Source: Chryseobacterium culicis (GTDB taxonomy: Bacteria; Bacteroidota; Bacteroidia; Flavobacteriales; Weeksellaceae). From it: a stretch of 64,000 nt of DNA. Below, piece by piece: positions 16,306 to 25,988 of this stretch; the stretch's first letter is position 1; each line of letters begins with the position of its first letter. The stretch is from assembly GCF_900108365.1 (NCBI RefSeq), contig NZ_FNWQ01000002.1, positions 496,001-560,000 of the forward strand. Direction: 5' to 3'. The notes beneath the pieces were generated by a model that was not told the origin of the DNA, made no database searches, and was given only the letters and a program-made list of their open reading frames with translations. The translations under genes were made by a program, and so were the position numbers.

Positions 16306-16503
16306 GGTTAACGCAAAGGCGCAATGAAAATGAGACCAATACTATTTTAAGGCGCAAAGATTTTATCTGCAATAAAATTGAATGCCGTTTTAAGTCACAA
16401 AAATATACTCACACATTTGCTGAAAATCTCATATTGAGCGAAGTAGAAATGTTCTTGCACCTTAAAAAAGTAAAGATTAAAAAAAACTGTGCCTTTGCGT
16501 TCA
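16306..16503. repeat. Dispersed intergenic repeat, copy 1
   Basis: About 200 bp between hisG and hisD. It starts with AACGCAAAGGCGCAA and ends with GTGCCTTTGCGTTCAT, so the ends form an imperfect inverted repeat. Shared with copy 2 (17837-17989) are the two ends and an internal block from TTGCTGAAAATCT through a CTTAAAAAA-type stretch. It has no ORF. Probably a small non-coding mobile or REP-type repeat. Confidence 0.6.
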
Positions 16504-16555
16504 TAGAAAAATTGGGACATATAGCTAATGGTTCAAAAAAAATTAAAAAAGTACA

Positions 16556-17830
16556 ATGAAAATATACAGATATCCCACAAAAGACACCTGGAAAGACCTG
16601 GTAAAACGTCCTGTTCTGGAGCAGAAAGAAATTTCCGGTTTGATTGCGGAAATATTTACGGAAGTTGAAAAAAAAGGTGATCAGGCTTTAAAAGAATTCA
16701 ATAAAAAATTTGATAAAGCAGCAACTGAGAATATTAAAGTTTCTGATATCGAAATTCAGGAAGCTGACAATCACATCAATGACGACTTGAAAGAAGCCAT
16801 TCAACAGGCTAAAGAAAATATTTCAGCATTTCACGCTTCTCAAAAACAGGAGATTCAGAAAATTGAAACAACAAAAGGAGTGCTTTGCTGGCGGGAAAAC
16901 CGTGCTGTAGAAAGAGTAGGGATTTATATTCCGGGAGGAACGGCTCCTTTGTTTTCCACTGTGCTGATGCTTGCAATCCCTGCAAATCTGGCAGGCTGTA
17001 AAGAAATTGTATTGTGTACCCCCCCAGATCAAAACGGTAATATCAATCCTGCCATTCTTTATGCAGCCCAACTTTGCGGAGTCTCGGAAATCTTTAAAAC
17101 AGGCGGCGCGCAGGCCGTTGCAGCAATGACTCTCGGTACAGAAAGCATTCCGCAAGTTCATAAAATTTTCGGACCCGGAAATCAGTTTGTGGTAGCAGCA
17201 AAAGAATATGCACAACGTTATGGAGTAGCTATTGATATGCCTGCCGGTCCGAGCGAAGTTCTTGTGATAGCAGATGAACAGGCCGTCCCTGATTTCTGTG
17301 CCGCAGATCTTCTTTCTCAGGCAGAACACGGAAGTGACAGCCAGGTGGTTTTCATTACCACAGACCTTAAAGTATTTGAAGAAACGGTAGAAGCTGTTGA
17401 ACGGCAGATCAAAGACTTACCAAGAAATGAATTTGCGGGCCAGGCTTTGGAAAACAGTTCTTTTATATTGGTTAATTCTCTGGATGAAGCGCTTGAATTC
17501 AGTAATCTCTATGCTCCGGAACACCTTATTCTGGCCATCAGTAATTTTGAAAAATACATTCCCGGGATTCAGAATGCAGGTTCTGTTTTCCTTGGAAACT
17601 ATTCTTGTGAGAGTGCCGGAGATTATGCCAGCGGGACCAATCACACACTTCCTACCAATGCTTATGCGAAGAATTACAGTGGTGTTTCTCTCGACAGTTT
17701 CGTGAAGAAAATAACATTCCAGCATCTTTCAAAAGAAGGTCTTCAGAATTTGGGGAAAACAATAGAACTCATGGCCGAAGCAGAAGGCCTGTTTGCTCAC
17801 AAAAATGCAGTGTCTATAAGATTAAAATAG
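16556..17830 (+). CDS. hisD: Histidinol dehydrogenase
   Basis: 424 aa, full length. It performs the last two steps of histidine synthesis, oxidising L-histidinol to histidine with two NAD+. Signatures include VERVGIYIPGGTAPLFST, KIFGPGNQFVVAAK and DMPAGPSEVLVIAD. The zinc ligands lie in LSQAEHGSDSQ (Gln and His) and in SAGDYASGTNHTLPT (Asp, with the catalytic-region His). It is separated from both hisG (274 bp) and hisC (351 bp) by repeat-bearing gaps, unlike the tightly packed genes after hisC. No new promoter is obvious. Confidence 0.97.
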   Translation: MKIYRYPTKDTWKDLVKRPVLEQKEISGLIAEIFTEVEKKGDQALKEFNKKFDKAATENIKVSDIEIQEADNHINDDLKEAIQQAKENISAFHASQKQEIQKIETTKGVLCWRENRAVERVGIYIPGGTAPLFSTVLMLAIPANLAGCKEIVLCTPPDQNGNINPAILYAAQLCGVSEIFKTGGAQAVAAMTLGTESIPQVHKIFGPGNQFVVAAKEYAQRYGVAIDMPAGPSEVLVIADEQAVPDFCAADLLSQAEHGSDSQVVFITTDLKVFEETVEAVERQIKDLPRNEFAGQALENSSFILVNSLDEALEFSNLYAPEHLILAISNFEKYIPGIQNAGSVFLGNYSCESAGDYASGTNHTLPTNAYAKNYSGVSLDSFVKKITFQHLSKEGLQNLGKTIELMAEAEGLFAHKNAVSIRLK

Positions 17831-17836
17831 TATGTT

Positions 17837-17989
17837 GGAAAACGCAAAGACGCAAGGATTTGATCTCCGATAAAATTGATTAATGTATATAAAAACACAA
17901 AACAAAAACATACCCTTGCTGAAAATCTTCGATTTTCTTGCGCCTTAAAAAAATTAAAGAATTAAAAGACTTTGCGCCCTTGCGTTCAT
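17837..17989. repeat. Dispersed intergenic repeat, copy 2
   Basis: 153 bp starting 7 bp after the hisD stop. It opens with AACGCAAAGACGCAAGG and closes with CTTTGCGCCCTTGCGTTCAT, mirroring copy 1. A central 7-bp hairpin, GAAAATC-TTC-GATTTTC, is intact here but degraded in copy 1. No ORF. Confidence 0.6.
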
Positions 17990-18006
17990 CAAAAAAAATA
18001 ATTTGG

Positions 18007-18135
18007 AACCATTAAGAAAATAAAGCTTTTAAGCAAAATTAAGATTCAAACACATTTGAATTCAGCTCACTGCTTAATAAAGATCTGAAGATATTCTCTT
18101 CATTATTCTTAATAACTTAATGCAGCTTAATGGTT
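18007..18135. repeat. Second intergenic repeat flanked by 10-bp inverted repeats
   Basis: AACCATTAAG (18007-18016) is repeated inverted as CTTAATGGTT (18126-18135), enclosing about 110 bp with further TTAAG/CTTAA motifs. It directly follows repeat copy 2 and ends 46 bp before hisC. No ORF. It looks like a separate small repeat family, but only one copy is in this window. Confidence 0.4.
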
Positions 18136-18181
18136 TAAAAGCGATTTATATTAAATCAATTTTAAAAAGAAAATCAATACA

Positions 18182-19213
18182 ATGAAAAATAGCAGTATCA
18201 AAACACTCGTAAGAGAAAATATAGTACAATTACAGCCCTACATCAGTTTCAGGGACTATAATGAGTTCAATGCTCCTGTTATGCTGGATGCCAACGAAAG
18301 CCCGTTCGGGGAATGCAACCGCTACCCGGATTCTACCCAGAAAAAGCTTAAAAGTAAGCTTGCGGAACTTAAAAATGTTTCACCTTCACAGATGGCCATA
18401 GGAAACGGAAGTGACGAGCTGATAGATCTTATCATTAAAATCTTCTGTGAGCCCAAAAAAGACGCCATTCTGATGATGAATCCGTCATTTGCCATGTATG
18501 GTTTCTATGCAGCAATCAATGAAAATAAAGTTGTGAAGCTTGATCTGGATGAAAACTTTGAAATCGGTAAAAATGCTTTTTTACAGGCAGCAGAAAACCC
18601 GGCATTGAAAATTTTCTTTTTATGCTCACCGAATAATCCTACAGGAAACAGTATTGATGATATTGAATTTTATATTCAGAATTTCAAGGGAATAGTGGTC
18701 GTAGATGAAGCCTACATTGAATTTTCCCGTAGAAAATCAAGTCTGGAACTTTTGGAAAAATATTCTAACCTGATTGTATTACAAACATTCTCGAAGGCAT
18801 GGGGAATGGCCGGAGCAAGAGTAGGTGTGGCTTATGCGTCCGAAGAGATCATCAGCTTAATCAATACCGTAAAAGCACCTTATAATGTGAATGTTTTGAG
18901 TCAGGAACTGATTTTAAAGATATTGGAAGAAGAAAACAGACTCCAAAAGAATGTAACGCGTATTCTGGAAGAGAGAGCATGGCTGAAGCAGCAGTTTGAA
19001 AGTATTGCATGCATTAAGAAAGTATTTTCCACTGATGCCAATTTCTTCCTGATCAGAATGGATAATGTAGACCATGTCTATTCTAAAATGCTGGAAGAAG
19101 AAATTTTAACCAGCAGAAGGGATCCTGCTATTCCAGGCTGTATCAGGATTAATGTCGGGAACCGTGCAGAAAATGAAAAACTCATTACTCTTTTACAAAA
19201 GATATCAAAATAA
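18182..19213 (+). CDS. hisC: Histidinol-phosphate aminotransferase
   Basis: 343 aa, class I/II PLP aminotransferase fold. It converts imidazole acetol phosphate and glutamate to histidinol phosphate. Visible landmarks are LDANESPFGECNRYPD (substrate-binding N-terminus), IGNGSDELIDLI, SPNNPTGN, VVDEAYIEFS (PLP Asp) and TFSKAWGMAGARVG, in which the Lys forms the PLP Schiff base. It starts a compact run, hisC to hisIE, with gaps of 25 bp or less or overlaps. Confidence 0.96.
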   Translation: MKNSSIKTLVRENIVQLQPYISFRDYNEFNAPVMLDANESPFGECNRYPDSTQKKLKSKLAELKNVSPSQMAIGNGSDELIDLIIKIFCEPKKDAILMMNPSFAMYGFYAAINENKVVKLDLDENFEIGKNAFLQAAENPALKIFFLCSPNNPTGNSIDDIEFYIQNFKGIVVVDEAYIEFSRRKSSLELLEKYSNLIVLQTFSKAWGMAGARVGVAYASEEIISLINTVKAPYNVNVLSQELILKILEEENRLQKNVTRILEERAWLKQQFESIACIKKVFSTDANFFLIRMDNVDHVYSKMLEEEILTSRRDPAIPGCIRINVGNRAENEKLITLLQKISK

Positions 19214-19238
19214 AGCTCTTATCTAAGTATAAAAAAAT

Positions 19239-20333
19239 ATGAAAAAAGTACTCTTTATAGACCGTGACGGAACACTCATCATTGAACCGCCAACAGATTT
19301 CCAGGTGGACTCTCTGGAAAAGCTTGAATTTTATCCCGGAGTTTTCCAAAACCTGTCAAAGATTGTCAGTGAACTGGATTACGAACTGGTAATGGTAACC
19401 AATCAGGATGGTCTGGGAACGGAAAGTTTTCCTGAAGAAGATTTTATAAAACCCCATGCAAAAATGCTGAAGGCATTTGAAAATGAAGGAATCATTTTTA
19501 GCGATATTTTAATAGATAAAAGCTTTGAATCTGAAAATCTTCCAACCAGAAAACCGGGAATCGGAATGCTGAGTAAATACATTTATGGGAATTATGATCT
19601 TGAAAATTCCTATGTAATTGGTGATCGAAGTACAGACGTTCAACTTGCTAAAAATCTGAAATCTAAAGCGATTTATCTTAATCAAAACTTAAATAGTGAA
19701 GCTGAGCTGTCTACAACAAAATGGTCAGAGATTTATCAGTTCTTAAAATCCGGAATGCGAAAGGCTAAAGTCTCCCGAAAAACCAATGAAACCGACATTG
19801 AAATTGAAGTCAATCTTGACGGAAACGGAAAATCAGATATTTCAACCGGGCTTCATTTTTTCGATCACATGCTGGATCAGATTGCAAGACACGGAAATAT
19901 GGATTTAACGATTAAAGTAACAGGTGATCTTGCTGTAGATGAGCACCACACTATTGAAGATACAGGAATTGTTCTGGGAGAAGCTATTTTAAAAGCTTTA
20001 GGAAAGAAAAAAGGGATTGAAAGATATGGTTTCCTGCTTCCGATGGACGACTGCCTTTCCCAGGTGGCCATTGATTTCGGCGGAAGGCCGTGGTTGGTGT
20101 GGGATGCTCCTTTTAAACGCGAAAAAATAGGAGATGTGCCTACAGAAATGTTTTTTCATTTCTTTAAATCCTTTACAGACGCTTCAAAATCTAATCTTAA
20201 TATCAAAGCAGAAGGAGATAATGAGCACCACAAAATAGAATCCATATTTAAAGCCTTTGCAAAAGCCGTTAAAATGGCCGTAAACCAATCTGATAGTAAT
20301 TACAGTTTACCTTCTACAAAAGGAAGTTTATAA
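19239..20333 (+). CDS. hisB: Bifunctional histidinol-phosphatase / imidazoleglycerol-phosphate dehydratase
   Basis: 364 aa with two fused enzymes. Residues 1-165 are a HAD phosphatase with the nucleophile motif FIDRDGTL (Asp8, Asp10) followed by VTNQDGLG. Residues about 174-364 are the dehydratase, with the manganese histidine motifs [13 protein letters not shown] and [11 protein letters not shown] and later [16 protein letters not shown]. It does steps six and eight of the pathway. The fusion matches the enterobacterial HisB layout. It lies 25 bp after hisC and 2 bp before hisH. Confidence 0.96.
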   Translation: MKKVLFIDRDGTLIIEPPTDFQVDSLEKLEFYPGVFQNLSKIVSELDYELVMVTNQDGLGTESFPEEDFIKPHAKMLKAFENEGIIFSDILIDKSFESENLPTRKPGIGMLSKYIYGNYDLENSYVIGDRSTDVQLAKNLKSKAIYLNQNLNSEAELSTTKWSEIYQFLKSGMRKAKVSRKTNETDIEIEVNLDGNGKSDISTGLHFFDHMLDQIARHGNMDLTIKVTGDLAVDEHHTIEDTGIVLGEAILKALGKKKGIERYGFLLPMDDCLSQVAIDFGGRPWLVWDAPFKREKIGDVPTEMFFHFFKSFTDASKSNLNIKAEGDNEHHKIESIFKAFAKAVKMAVNQSDSNYSLPSTKGSL

Positions 20334-20335
20334 AT

Positions 20336-20917
20336 ATGATTGCCATAATAAAATACAACGGAGGGAATGTAAATTCTGTCCAGAATACCCTCAACAGACT
20401 AAAAGTTGATTCAGTAGTAACTGATGATCCGGAGCAGATCCTAAAAGCTGATAAAGTGATTTTTCCAGGGGTTGGAGAGGCTTCATCTACCATGAAACTG
20501 TTGAAAGAAAGAGAACTTGATCTTTTGATTCCCAGCCTTAAGCAGCCTGTTTTAGGCATATGTCTGGGAATGCAGCTGATGTGTAAAGATAATGAAGAAG
20601 GAAATACAGAAGGAATGGGAATTTTTGATATCAGCGTCAGAAAATTCCCCGCAAAGGATATTGTACCGCACATGGGCTGGAATACCTTTTCAGGACAGCC
20701 ATCACCGCTTTTTGCGGGGATTGAAATGAACAGTGATGTGTATTTTGTTCACAGCTATTATTGTGAGCTTTCGGACTTTACAACTTCTGTCTGTGATTAC
20801 ATTCTGCCATTCAGCGCCTCATTGCAGAAAGACAATTTCTATGCAGTACAGTTTCACCCTGAAAAGTCTGGAATGGTAGGAAATCAGATTGTTAAGAACT
20901 TTATAAATATATCATGA
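20336..20917 (+). CDS. hisH: Imidazole glycerol phosphate synthase glutaminase subunit
   Basis: 193 aa, class I glutamine amidotransferase. The catalytic Cys is in GICLGMQLM, and the His-Glu pair is in VQFHPEKSG. It releases ammonia from glutamine and channels it into HisF, encoded two genes on. It overlaps hisA by 4 bp. Confidence 0.96.
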   Translation: MIAIIKYNGGNVNSVQNTLNRLKVDSVVTDDPEQILKADKVIFPGVGEASSTMKLLKERELDLLIPSLKQPVLGICLGMQLMCKDNEEGNTEGMGIFDISVRKFPAKDIVPHMGWNTFSGQPSPLFAGIEMNSDVYFVHSYYCELSDFTTSVCDYILPFSASLQKDNFYAVQFHPEKSGMVGNQIVKNFINIS

Positions 20918-21639
20918 TGAAAATAATTCCGGCTATTGATATTATTGACGGCAAATGTGTCCGTTTATCAAAAGGAGATTACAGTACAAAGAAAATATAT
21001 AATGAAGATCCCGTAGAAGTGGCGAAGGAATTTGAAAGTTTCGGCATTCAGTTTCTTCACCTGGTGGATCTTGACGGGGCCAAATCCAAACACATTGTCA
21101 ATCAGAAGGTCCTGAAAAACATTGCACGTTCAACTTCCCTGCATATTGATTTTGGAGGAGGATTAAAGACTCATGAAGATATTGAGACAGCTTTTAATTC
21201 AGGGGCAAAGCAAATTACTTTGGGAAGTATTGCCGTTCAGAATCCCGAATTTTGCTATGAAATGATTCAAACATACGGTTCTGAGAAGATTATTTTAGGA
21301 GCAGACTGTGACAACAGGAAAATTAAGACCTCCGGATGGCTTGAAGAAAGTGATAATGACATTGTAGACTTCATCCTTCAATATCAGGAAAAAGGAATAC
21401 AAACTGCAATATGCACCGACATTGCAAAAGATGGTATGCTGGAAGGGCCGTCCACAGGACTGTATATTGAGATCTTATATAAAACTTCAGTGAAACTGGT
21501 GGCGAGCGGCGGAATTTCCGGGATCGCTGATGTCTATAAAATGAAAGATATTGGTTGTGCAGGGACAATTATTGGAAAAGCAATTTACGAAGGAAAAATA
21601 AGCTTACAACAACTTCAAAATTTTATTGAAAATGCTTAA
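20914..21639 (+). CDS. hisA: ProFAR isomerase (HisA)
   Basis: 241 aa (beta/alpha)8 barrel that isomerises ProFAR to PRFAR. The start [19 protein letters not shown] carries the first catalytic Asp, and the second half has [13 protein letters not shown] with the general-acid Asp and a phosphate-binding GGISG. Two tandem ATGs (20914, 20917) are possible starts; the first overlaps the hisH stop as ATGATGA. It overlaps hisF by 8 bp. Confidence 0.96.
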   Translation: MMKIIPAIDIIDGKCVRLSKGDYSTKKIYNEDPVEVAKEFESFGIQFLHLVDLDGAKSKHIVNQKVLKNIARSTSLHIDFGGGLKTHEDIETAFNSGAKQITLGSIAVQNPEFCYEMIQTYGSEKIILGADCDNRKIKTSGWLEESDNDIVDFILQYQEKGIQTAICTDIAKDGMLEGPSTGLYIEILYKTSVKLVASGGISGIADVYKMKDIGCAGTIIGKAIYEGKISLQQLQNFIENA

Positions 21640-22384
21640 GAAAAGAATTATTCCATGTTTAGATATCAAAGATGGAGCTACGGTAAAAGGAATCAATTTT
21701 GAAGGCCTGAAAAATGCAGGAGATCCTGTAGAACTTGCTAAAAAATATGAAAGAGAAGGCGCAGATGAGCTTGTATTCCTTGATATTACGGCAACTATTG
21801 AAAACAGAAAAACCTTTGTAGACCTGGTAAAGGAAATAGCCAAAGAACTCAGTATTCCATTTACTGTAGGAGGAGGAATTTCATCTGTGGACGATGTAAG
21901 GAAGCTTTTGGAAGCTGGAGCGGATAAGATTAGCATCAATTCATCGGCTGTAAAAAATCCTGAGCTTATTTCAGATTTAGCCAGAGAATTTGGAAGCCAG
22001 TGCGTTGTGGTAGCCATTGATACAAGACAGATAGGGGCAAAAGATCTGGTTCACGTTAAAGGAGGAAGAGAAGCTACCGAACTTTCTACCTTAGAATGGG
22101 CAAAACAGGCTGAATCCCTGGGAGCAGGAGAAATACTCCTGACCTCAATGGATGGTGATGGTACAAAAAATGGTTTCGATCTCCGTATCACAAAACTGGT
22201 TTCAGGAAATATAAGTATTCCTGTGATTGCTTCCGGAGGTGCCGGTACTGCGGATGACTTTGTTCAGGTATTTAATGAAACAAAAGCTACGGGAGGATTG
22301 GCAGCCAGTATTTTCCATTTTAATGAAATAGGTATTCAGGATTTAAAACAACAATTAAAAACTCAAAAAATAGAAGTACGATGA
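21632..22384 (+). CDS. hisF: Imidazole glycerol phosphate synthase cyclase subunit
   Basis: 250 aa from the ATG at 21632, preferred over a TTG at 21626 because it gives the conserved start [20 protein letters not shown]. It is a (beta/alpha)8 barrel with catalytic Asp in CLDIKDG and in [13 protein letters not shown], and the VGGGIS phosphate site. With HisH it makes imidazole glycerol phosphate and AICAR. It overlaps both neighbours (hisA by 8 bp, hisIE by 4 bp). Confidence 0.96.
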   Translation: MLKKRIIPCLDIKDGATVKGINFEGLKNAGDPVELAKKYEREGADELVFLDITATIENRKTFVDLVKEIAKELSIPFTVGGGISSVDDVRKLLEAGADKISINSSAVKNPELISDLAREFGSQCVVVAIDTRQIGAKDLVHVKGGREATELSTLEWAKQAESLGAGEILLTSMDGDGTKNGFDLRITKLVSGNISIPVIASGGAGTADDFVQVFNETKATGGLAASIFHFNEIGIQDLKQQLKTQKIEVR

Positions 22385-22968
22385 AAATAGATTTTAACAA
22401 AGATAACGGACTTGTTCCTGCAGTTATTCAGGACAACAGAACCTTACAGGTATTGATGTTAGGCTACATGAACGAAGAAGCTTATGAAAAGACTAAAAAA
22501 GAAGGAATAGTTACCTTTTTCAGCCGCTCCAAAAACAGGCTCTGGACAAAAGGTGAGGAATCCGGGAATTTCTTAACAGTAAAAAGTATTGACATCGACT
22601 GTGATCAGGATACCATTTTAATTAAAGCTGTTCCAAAGAATGTGGTTTGCCACACAGGAAGTTTCAGCTGTTTCGGAGAGAAGAATGCGAAAGGGTTTCT
22701 GTATGAACTGGAAGAAAAGATTTCTCAGAGAATAGATACCAAAGCGGAAGATTCTTATACCTATTCACTCTATCAGAGAGGAATTAATAAAATGGCTCAA
22801 AAAGTGGGAGAGGAAGCTGTAGAATTGGTAATTGAAGCGAAAGATAACGATGAAAAGCTCTTTAAGAATGAAGCTGCAGATCTTTTGTATCACTTCCTTA
22901 TATTGTTGAAAGCCAAAGGCTATTCTTTGGAAGAAATTGAGAAGATTCTTAAAGACAGAAATAAATAA
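22381..22968 (+). CDS. hisI: Bifunctional phosphoribosyl-AMP cyclohydrolase / phosphoribosyl-ATP pyrophosphatase
   Basis: 195 aa fusion (HisIE). Residues 1-110 are the cyclohydrolase, with [20 protein letters not shown] and the metal site DIDCDQDT and [11 protein letters not shown]. Residues about 115-195 are the MazG-like pyrophosphatase, with [14 protein letters not shown] and [13 protein letters not shown] supplying the acidic metal ligands. It catalyses steps two and three. It is the last his gene and is followed at once by a terminator, so the window holds a full set for PRPP to histidine. Confidence 0.95.
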   Translation: MKIDFNKDNGLVPAVIQDNRTLQVLMLGYMNEEAYEKTKKEGIVTFFSRSKNRLWTKGEESGNFLTVKSIDIDCDQDTILIKAVPKNVVCHTGSFSCFGEKNAKGFLYELEEKISQRIDTKAEDSYTYSLYQRGINKMAQKVGEEAVELVIEAKDNDEKLFKNEAADLLYHFLILLKAKGYSLEEIEKILKDRNK

Positions 22969-22992
22969 AACCTTTTATTTTAAAGGTTTTTT
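22968..22992 (+). terminator. Terminator of the histidine operon
   Basis: AAACCTTT (22968-22975) pairs with AAAGGTTT (22982-22989) over a 6-nt loop, followed by six T residues. It starts at the hisIE stop codon. Confidence 0.8.
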
Positions 22993-23193
22993 CGCCACAA
23001 TACGAAAAGATGACAAAGTCAAATGTAATATTGAAACCTAATATATGACGATTATCAGTTCATGTTAATAAAATAAATTATAATGATCATAATTGTTGAT
23101 TATTTTATTTAAATACTTTGATTGAATTCATTTAAAACTATATCGGAAAGTAGCCTGTTAAAACGATCAAATTAAGGAAGAAGCTAAAAACCG

Positions 23194-23201
23194 TACTTTT
23201 G
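23194..23201 (+). promoter_or_regulatory. -7 box for the TonB-dependent receptor gene
   Basis: TACTTTTG fits TAnnTTTG, 28 bp upstream of the ATG. No -33 TTG at the proper distance, and no recognisable Fur box. Confidence 0.45.
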
Positions 23202-23229
23202 TTTTTAATTATTCTAAATAACACTAAGT

Positions 23230-25353
23230 ATGAATAAATCTATTTTCTTAATCGGAAGCCTTGTCACGTTTTTACAGGTGGCTGCCCAGAAAAAAGATTC
23301 ATTAGAACAAAGCAGGCTGGATGAAGTGATCGTTACCGCTTCAAGAGCTCCGGAAGTTGTGAAGAAAACGGCTTCTACGGTTAATATCATCAATAAAAAA
23401 GAAATCGAGCAGCAATCAATGATTTCTGCCGATCTCAGTAATATTCTTGCCTATAAAGTGCCCGGATTGGCATTTGGAAACAACCTGGTAAGCAACAGAG
23501 GGCAGACCTTAAGAGGAAGAAATGTTCTGATTATGATTGATGGAATTCCACAATCCAGTCCTTTACGTAATAATGACAGAGAAATCCGAAGTATTGATCC
23601 GTCCGTTGTAGAAAGGATCGAAGTGGTGAAAGGAGCAACCTCCATTTATGGAAACGGTGCGGAAGGTGGAATCATTAATTATATAACTCAAAAAAGTACG
23701 TCCAATACAATATTTTCAGGAAGAACCGTATTAGGTTTTACCAGCCATGATTTGTTTAATAACAAGATGTTCAAATCAGATGGGGGTGCAGGGTACAGAA
23801 TTTCACAAAGTTTCTTCGGTAAAGCAGGTAAGTTCGATTATCTGGTGAATGGAACTCTTACACAAAACGGAGTAAAAATAGACGGTGAGGGTTTGGTTCA
23901 GAATCCAAGATATGGATTGGGGGAAACGGCTGTCAATAATATTTTCGCGAAAATTGGATATGATCTTAATGAGAATAACAGATTGGAAGCGATGTATAAT
24001 TATTATTCCAGTCTGCAGGATTCCAAATATATTTTAGATCTTGGAAAATATGGCGAACGGCCTTCTACCGGTAAATTAGGAGACAGAGAAGGAGTGAAAG
24101 AAGGGACAAGATATAACCACAACGGATATCTTAAATATATCAATAAGAATATTTTCCGTAATACCACGCTTAACACGACCTTGTATTTTCAGGACTTTTA
24201 TACGATTTACGATTACAGAAATGCTCCAAGATGGAAAACAGGGGGACAATCCGCTATTTTAGAGAAAAAATACGGTTTCAGAGCTGATTTTAATACTGAA
24301 TTTGGAAAAGAGAAAGGGCTGAAAGGTTCACTGACCTATGGTCTGGATCTTTTAAATGAAAAAACAAGCCAGCCGCTGGTTGACGGAAGAATGTGGGTTC
24401 CTGAAATGGATATGCTGGCTGCAGCCCCATTTGTACAGGGAAAATTATTCCTTACCGATCATCTTACGGTAAAGGCAGGAGTACGATGGGATAAAATGTC
24501 CGTAAAAGTTCCGGATTATACTACGCTGCCTTCTAACAAAGATGTTCCATTCCATGTGGAAGGAGGAAAATTACATTATTCAAACCTGTCTTATAATGTA
24601 GGTGTGAGCTATGTGGCATTTGATTTCTTCCAGCCTTTCACCTCATATTCCAGAGGGTTTAATATTTATGATTTAGGGCGTGTCCTTAGAGATGCAAAGA
24701 GCAATGTCTTAAGCGAAATCAATACCGATCCTGTAGTTATTGATAATTATGAAATAGGTTTCAACAGTAAAATCGGGCAGTATGTAGATTTTTCAGCCAG
24801 TTATTTTTATAATTATTCCAAGCTGGGAGCGGATCTTGTTTCCCTAAACGGATTCTGGACTCCGCTTCGTGCCCCTCAGTACATTAACGGAGTGGAATTG
24901 GCCGTGAATGTCTATCCTGCACAGGGTTTAACAATCGGAACCAATTATACCTACCAGGAAGGAAAAGTAGATGTGAAAAATGACAACAGCTACGAAAAAT
25001 ACCTGAGCGGTTTAAGAATTGCACCTGCAAGATTGAATTCTTTCGTTAAATGGAATGATCGAGCTCAAAAATTACAGTTGGGAGTGTATCACATGTACTC
25101 ATTTAAAAGAGATCAATTTGAGCCTGCTGCCTCTGGAAAGTATGATGAAGGAGAAGGTCCTGTGAAAAGCTTTAACCTTTTCAATTTTCAGGGAAGCTAT
25201 AAACTGAATAAACTCCTGACAGTTGGACTTGGAATAGAGAATGTTTTCAATACTTCTTATTTCACGCCTACTTCAATGTATACCGCCCGTGACGCAGAAT
25301 ATGTCCGCGGAAACGGAAGATATTATACGGTTTCTCTTAGTTTTAATTATTAA
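23230..25353 (+). CDS. TonB-dependent outer-membrane receptor, siderophore type
   Basis: 707 aa. A signal peptide (MNKSIFLIGSLVTFLQVAAQ) is followed at once by a TonB box-like LDEVIVTASRAPE, the plug domain (about 45-155: LAYKVPGLAFGNN, LRGRNVLIMIDGIPQSS, SIDPSVVERIEVVKGATSIYGNGAEGGIINY) and a 22-strand barrel ending YYTVSLSFNY with the terminal aromatic. There is no N-terminal carboxypeptidase-like domain of the SusC type. This layout is that of ferric-siderophore receptors. Substrate unknown; no iron genes adjoin it. It is flanked by the his terminator and its own terminator, so it is monocistronic. Confidence 0.9.
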   Translation: MNKSIFLIGSLVTFLQVAAQKKDSLEQSRLDEVIVTASRAPEVVKKTASTVNIINKKEIEQQSMISADLSNILAYKVPGLAFGNNLVSNRGQTLRGRNVLIMIDGIPQSSPLRNNDREIRSIDPSVVERIEVVKGATSIYGNGAEGGIINYITQKSTSNTIFSGRTVLGFTSHDLFNNKMFKSDGGAGYRISQSFFGKAGKFDYLVNGTLTQNGVKIDGEGLVQNPRYGLGETAVNNIFAKIGYDLNENNRLEAMYNYYSSLQDSKYILDLGKYGERPSTGKLGDREGVKEGTRYNHNGYLKYINKNIFRNTTLNTTLYFQDFYTIYDYRNAPRWKTGGQSAILEKKYGFRADFNTEFGKEKGLKGSLTYGLDLLNEKTSQPLVDGRMWVPEMDMLAAAPFVQGKLFLTDHLTVKAGVRWDKMSVKVPDYTTLPSNKDVPFHVEGGKLHYSNLSYNVGVSYVAFDFFQPFTSYSRGFNIYDLGRVLRDAKSNVLSEINTDPVVIDNYEIGFNSKIGQYVDFSASYFYNYSKLGADLVSLNGFWTPLRAPQYINGVELAVNVYPAQGLTIGTNYTYQEGKVDVKNDNSYEKYLSGLRIAPARLNSFVKWNDRAQKLQLGVYHMYSFKRDQFEPAASGKYDEGEGPVKSFNLFNFQGSYKLNKLLTVGLGIENVFNTSYFTPTSMYTARDAEYVRGNGRYYTVSLSFNY

Positions 25354-25367
25354 CTTTTTATAAAACG

Positions 25368-25401
25368 AGCCCTTTTCTATTTTGAAAGGGGCTGTTTTTT
25401 T
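25368..25401 (+). terminator. Terminator of the TonB receptor gene
   Basis: AGCCCTTTTC (25368-25377) pairs with GAAAGGGGCT (25384-25393) with one G-U pair and a 6-nt loop, then a T tract. Confidence 0.8.
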
Positions 25402-25481
25402 AGATTAAATTATAGGGTATCTTTTAATCATACTATTTGAAATAATGTTTATTTTAGGAATTTAAAAATAAACTCCTGCAT

Positions 25482-25907
25482 ATGATTAACGAGTTACAGA
25501 AAGCTCAGGATCTAATGAATGATGGGCAATATATGCCTGCCGTTACTATTTTGCAAAATATAAATGGATTATCTCCAAAAGCTGAAAACTATAGATTATT
25601 GTTTATGGCAAATTGTTGGTATAAGTTGGGAGAATATCAATGGGCTACTGATATTTCTGATAATTTATTACAAAAAGATGAGCATAATGAGCTGGCTTCT
25701 CAGATGAAATATTTGTCCTGCTGTGAGCTCAAAGATTTTGATAACGCTTTAGAAGAAATAGTACGTTTTTTATCATTTAATGAAGCGGATATTTATAAAG
25801 TAACTTTGGAGGAATTATTAACAGATATCAAAAATGGCTTTATTAATGAACAGGCTATTGTTTCTAAAATCAAAGAACTGGCGCTAAAAAATAACTGTTT
25901 GAAATGA
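25482..25907 (+). CDS. TPR-like protein
   Basis: 141 aa, all helical, with no signal peptide. Three TPR-like units are visible: ELQKAQDLMNDGQYMPAVTIL (about 4-24), ENYRLLFMANCWYKLGEYQWA (about 35-55) and ELASQMKYLSCCELKDFDNALEE (about 69-91). It probably serves as a protein-interaction scaffold in the cytosol. Partner unknown. A 128-bp gap and a terminator separate it from the receptor, and a 30-bp palindromic terminator follows it. Confidence 0.7.
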   Translation: MINELQKAQDLMNDGQYMPAVTILQNINGLSPKAENYRLLFMANCWYKLGEYQWATDISDNLLQKDEHNELASQMKYLSCCELKDFDNALEEIVRFLSFNEADIYKVTLEELLTDIKNGFINEQAIVSKIKELALKNNCLK

Positions 25908-25936
25908 AAAATATTTAAACACATTCCTCAGTTAAT

Positions 25937-25967
25937 AAAAACAGCAGGAATATTCCTGCTGTTTTTT
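25937..25967. terminator. Bidirectional terminator
   Basis: A 30-bp perfect palindrome (15-bp arms around CAGCAGGAAT) with A-run and T-run edges, located between convergent genes ending at 25907 and 25989. Confidence 0.85.
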
Positions 25968-25988
25968 AATTATAAACTAATTGATCTT

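Noticed and set aside
23230..25353. The TonB-dependent receptor considered as a SusC-like polysaccharide receptor
   Set aside because: It is about 700 aa, lacks the N-terminal carboxypeptidase-like domain and has no SusD-like gene beside it.
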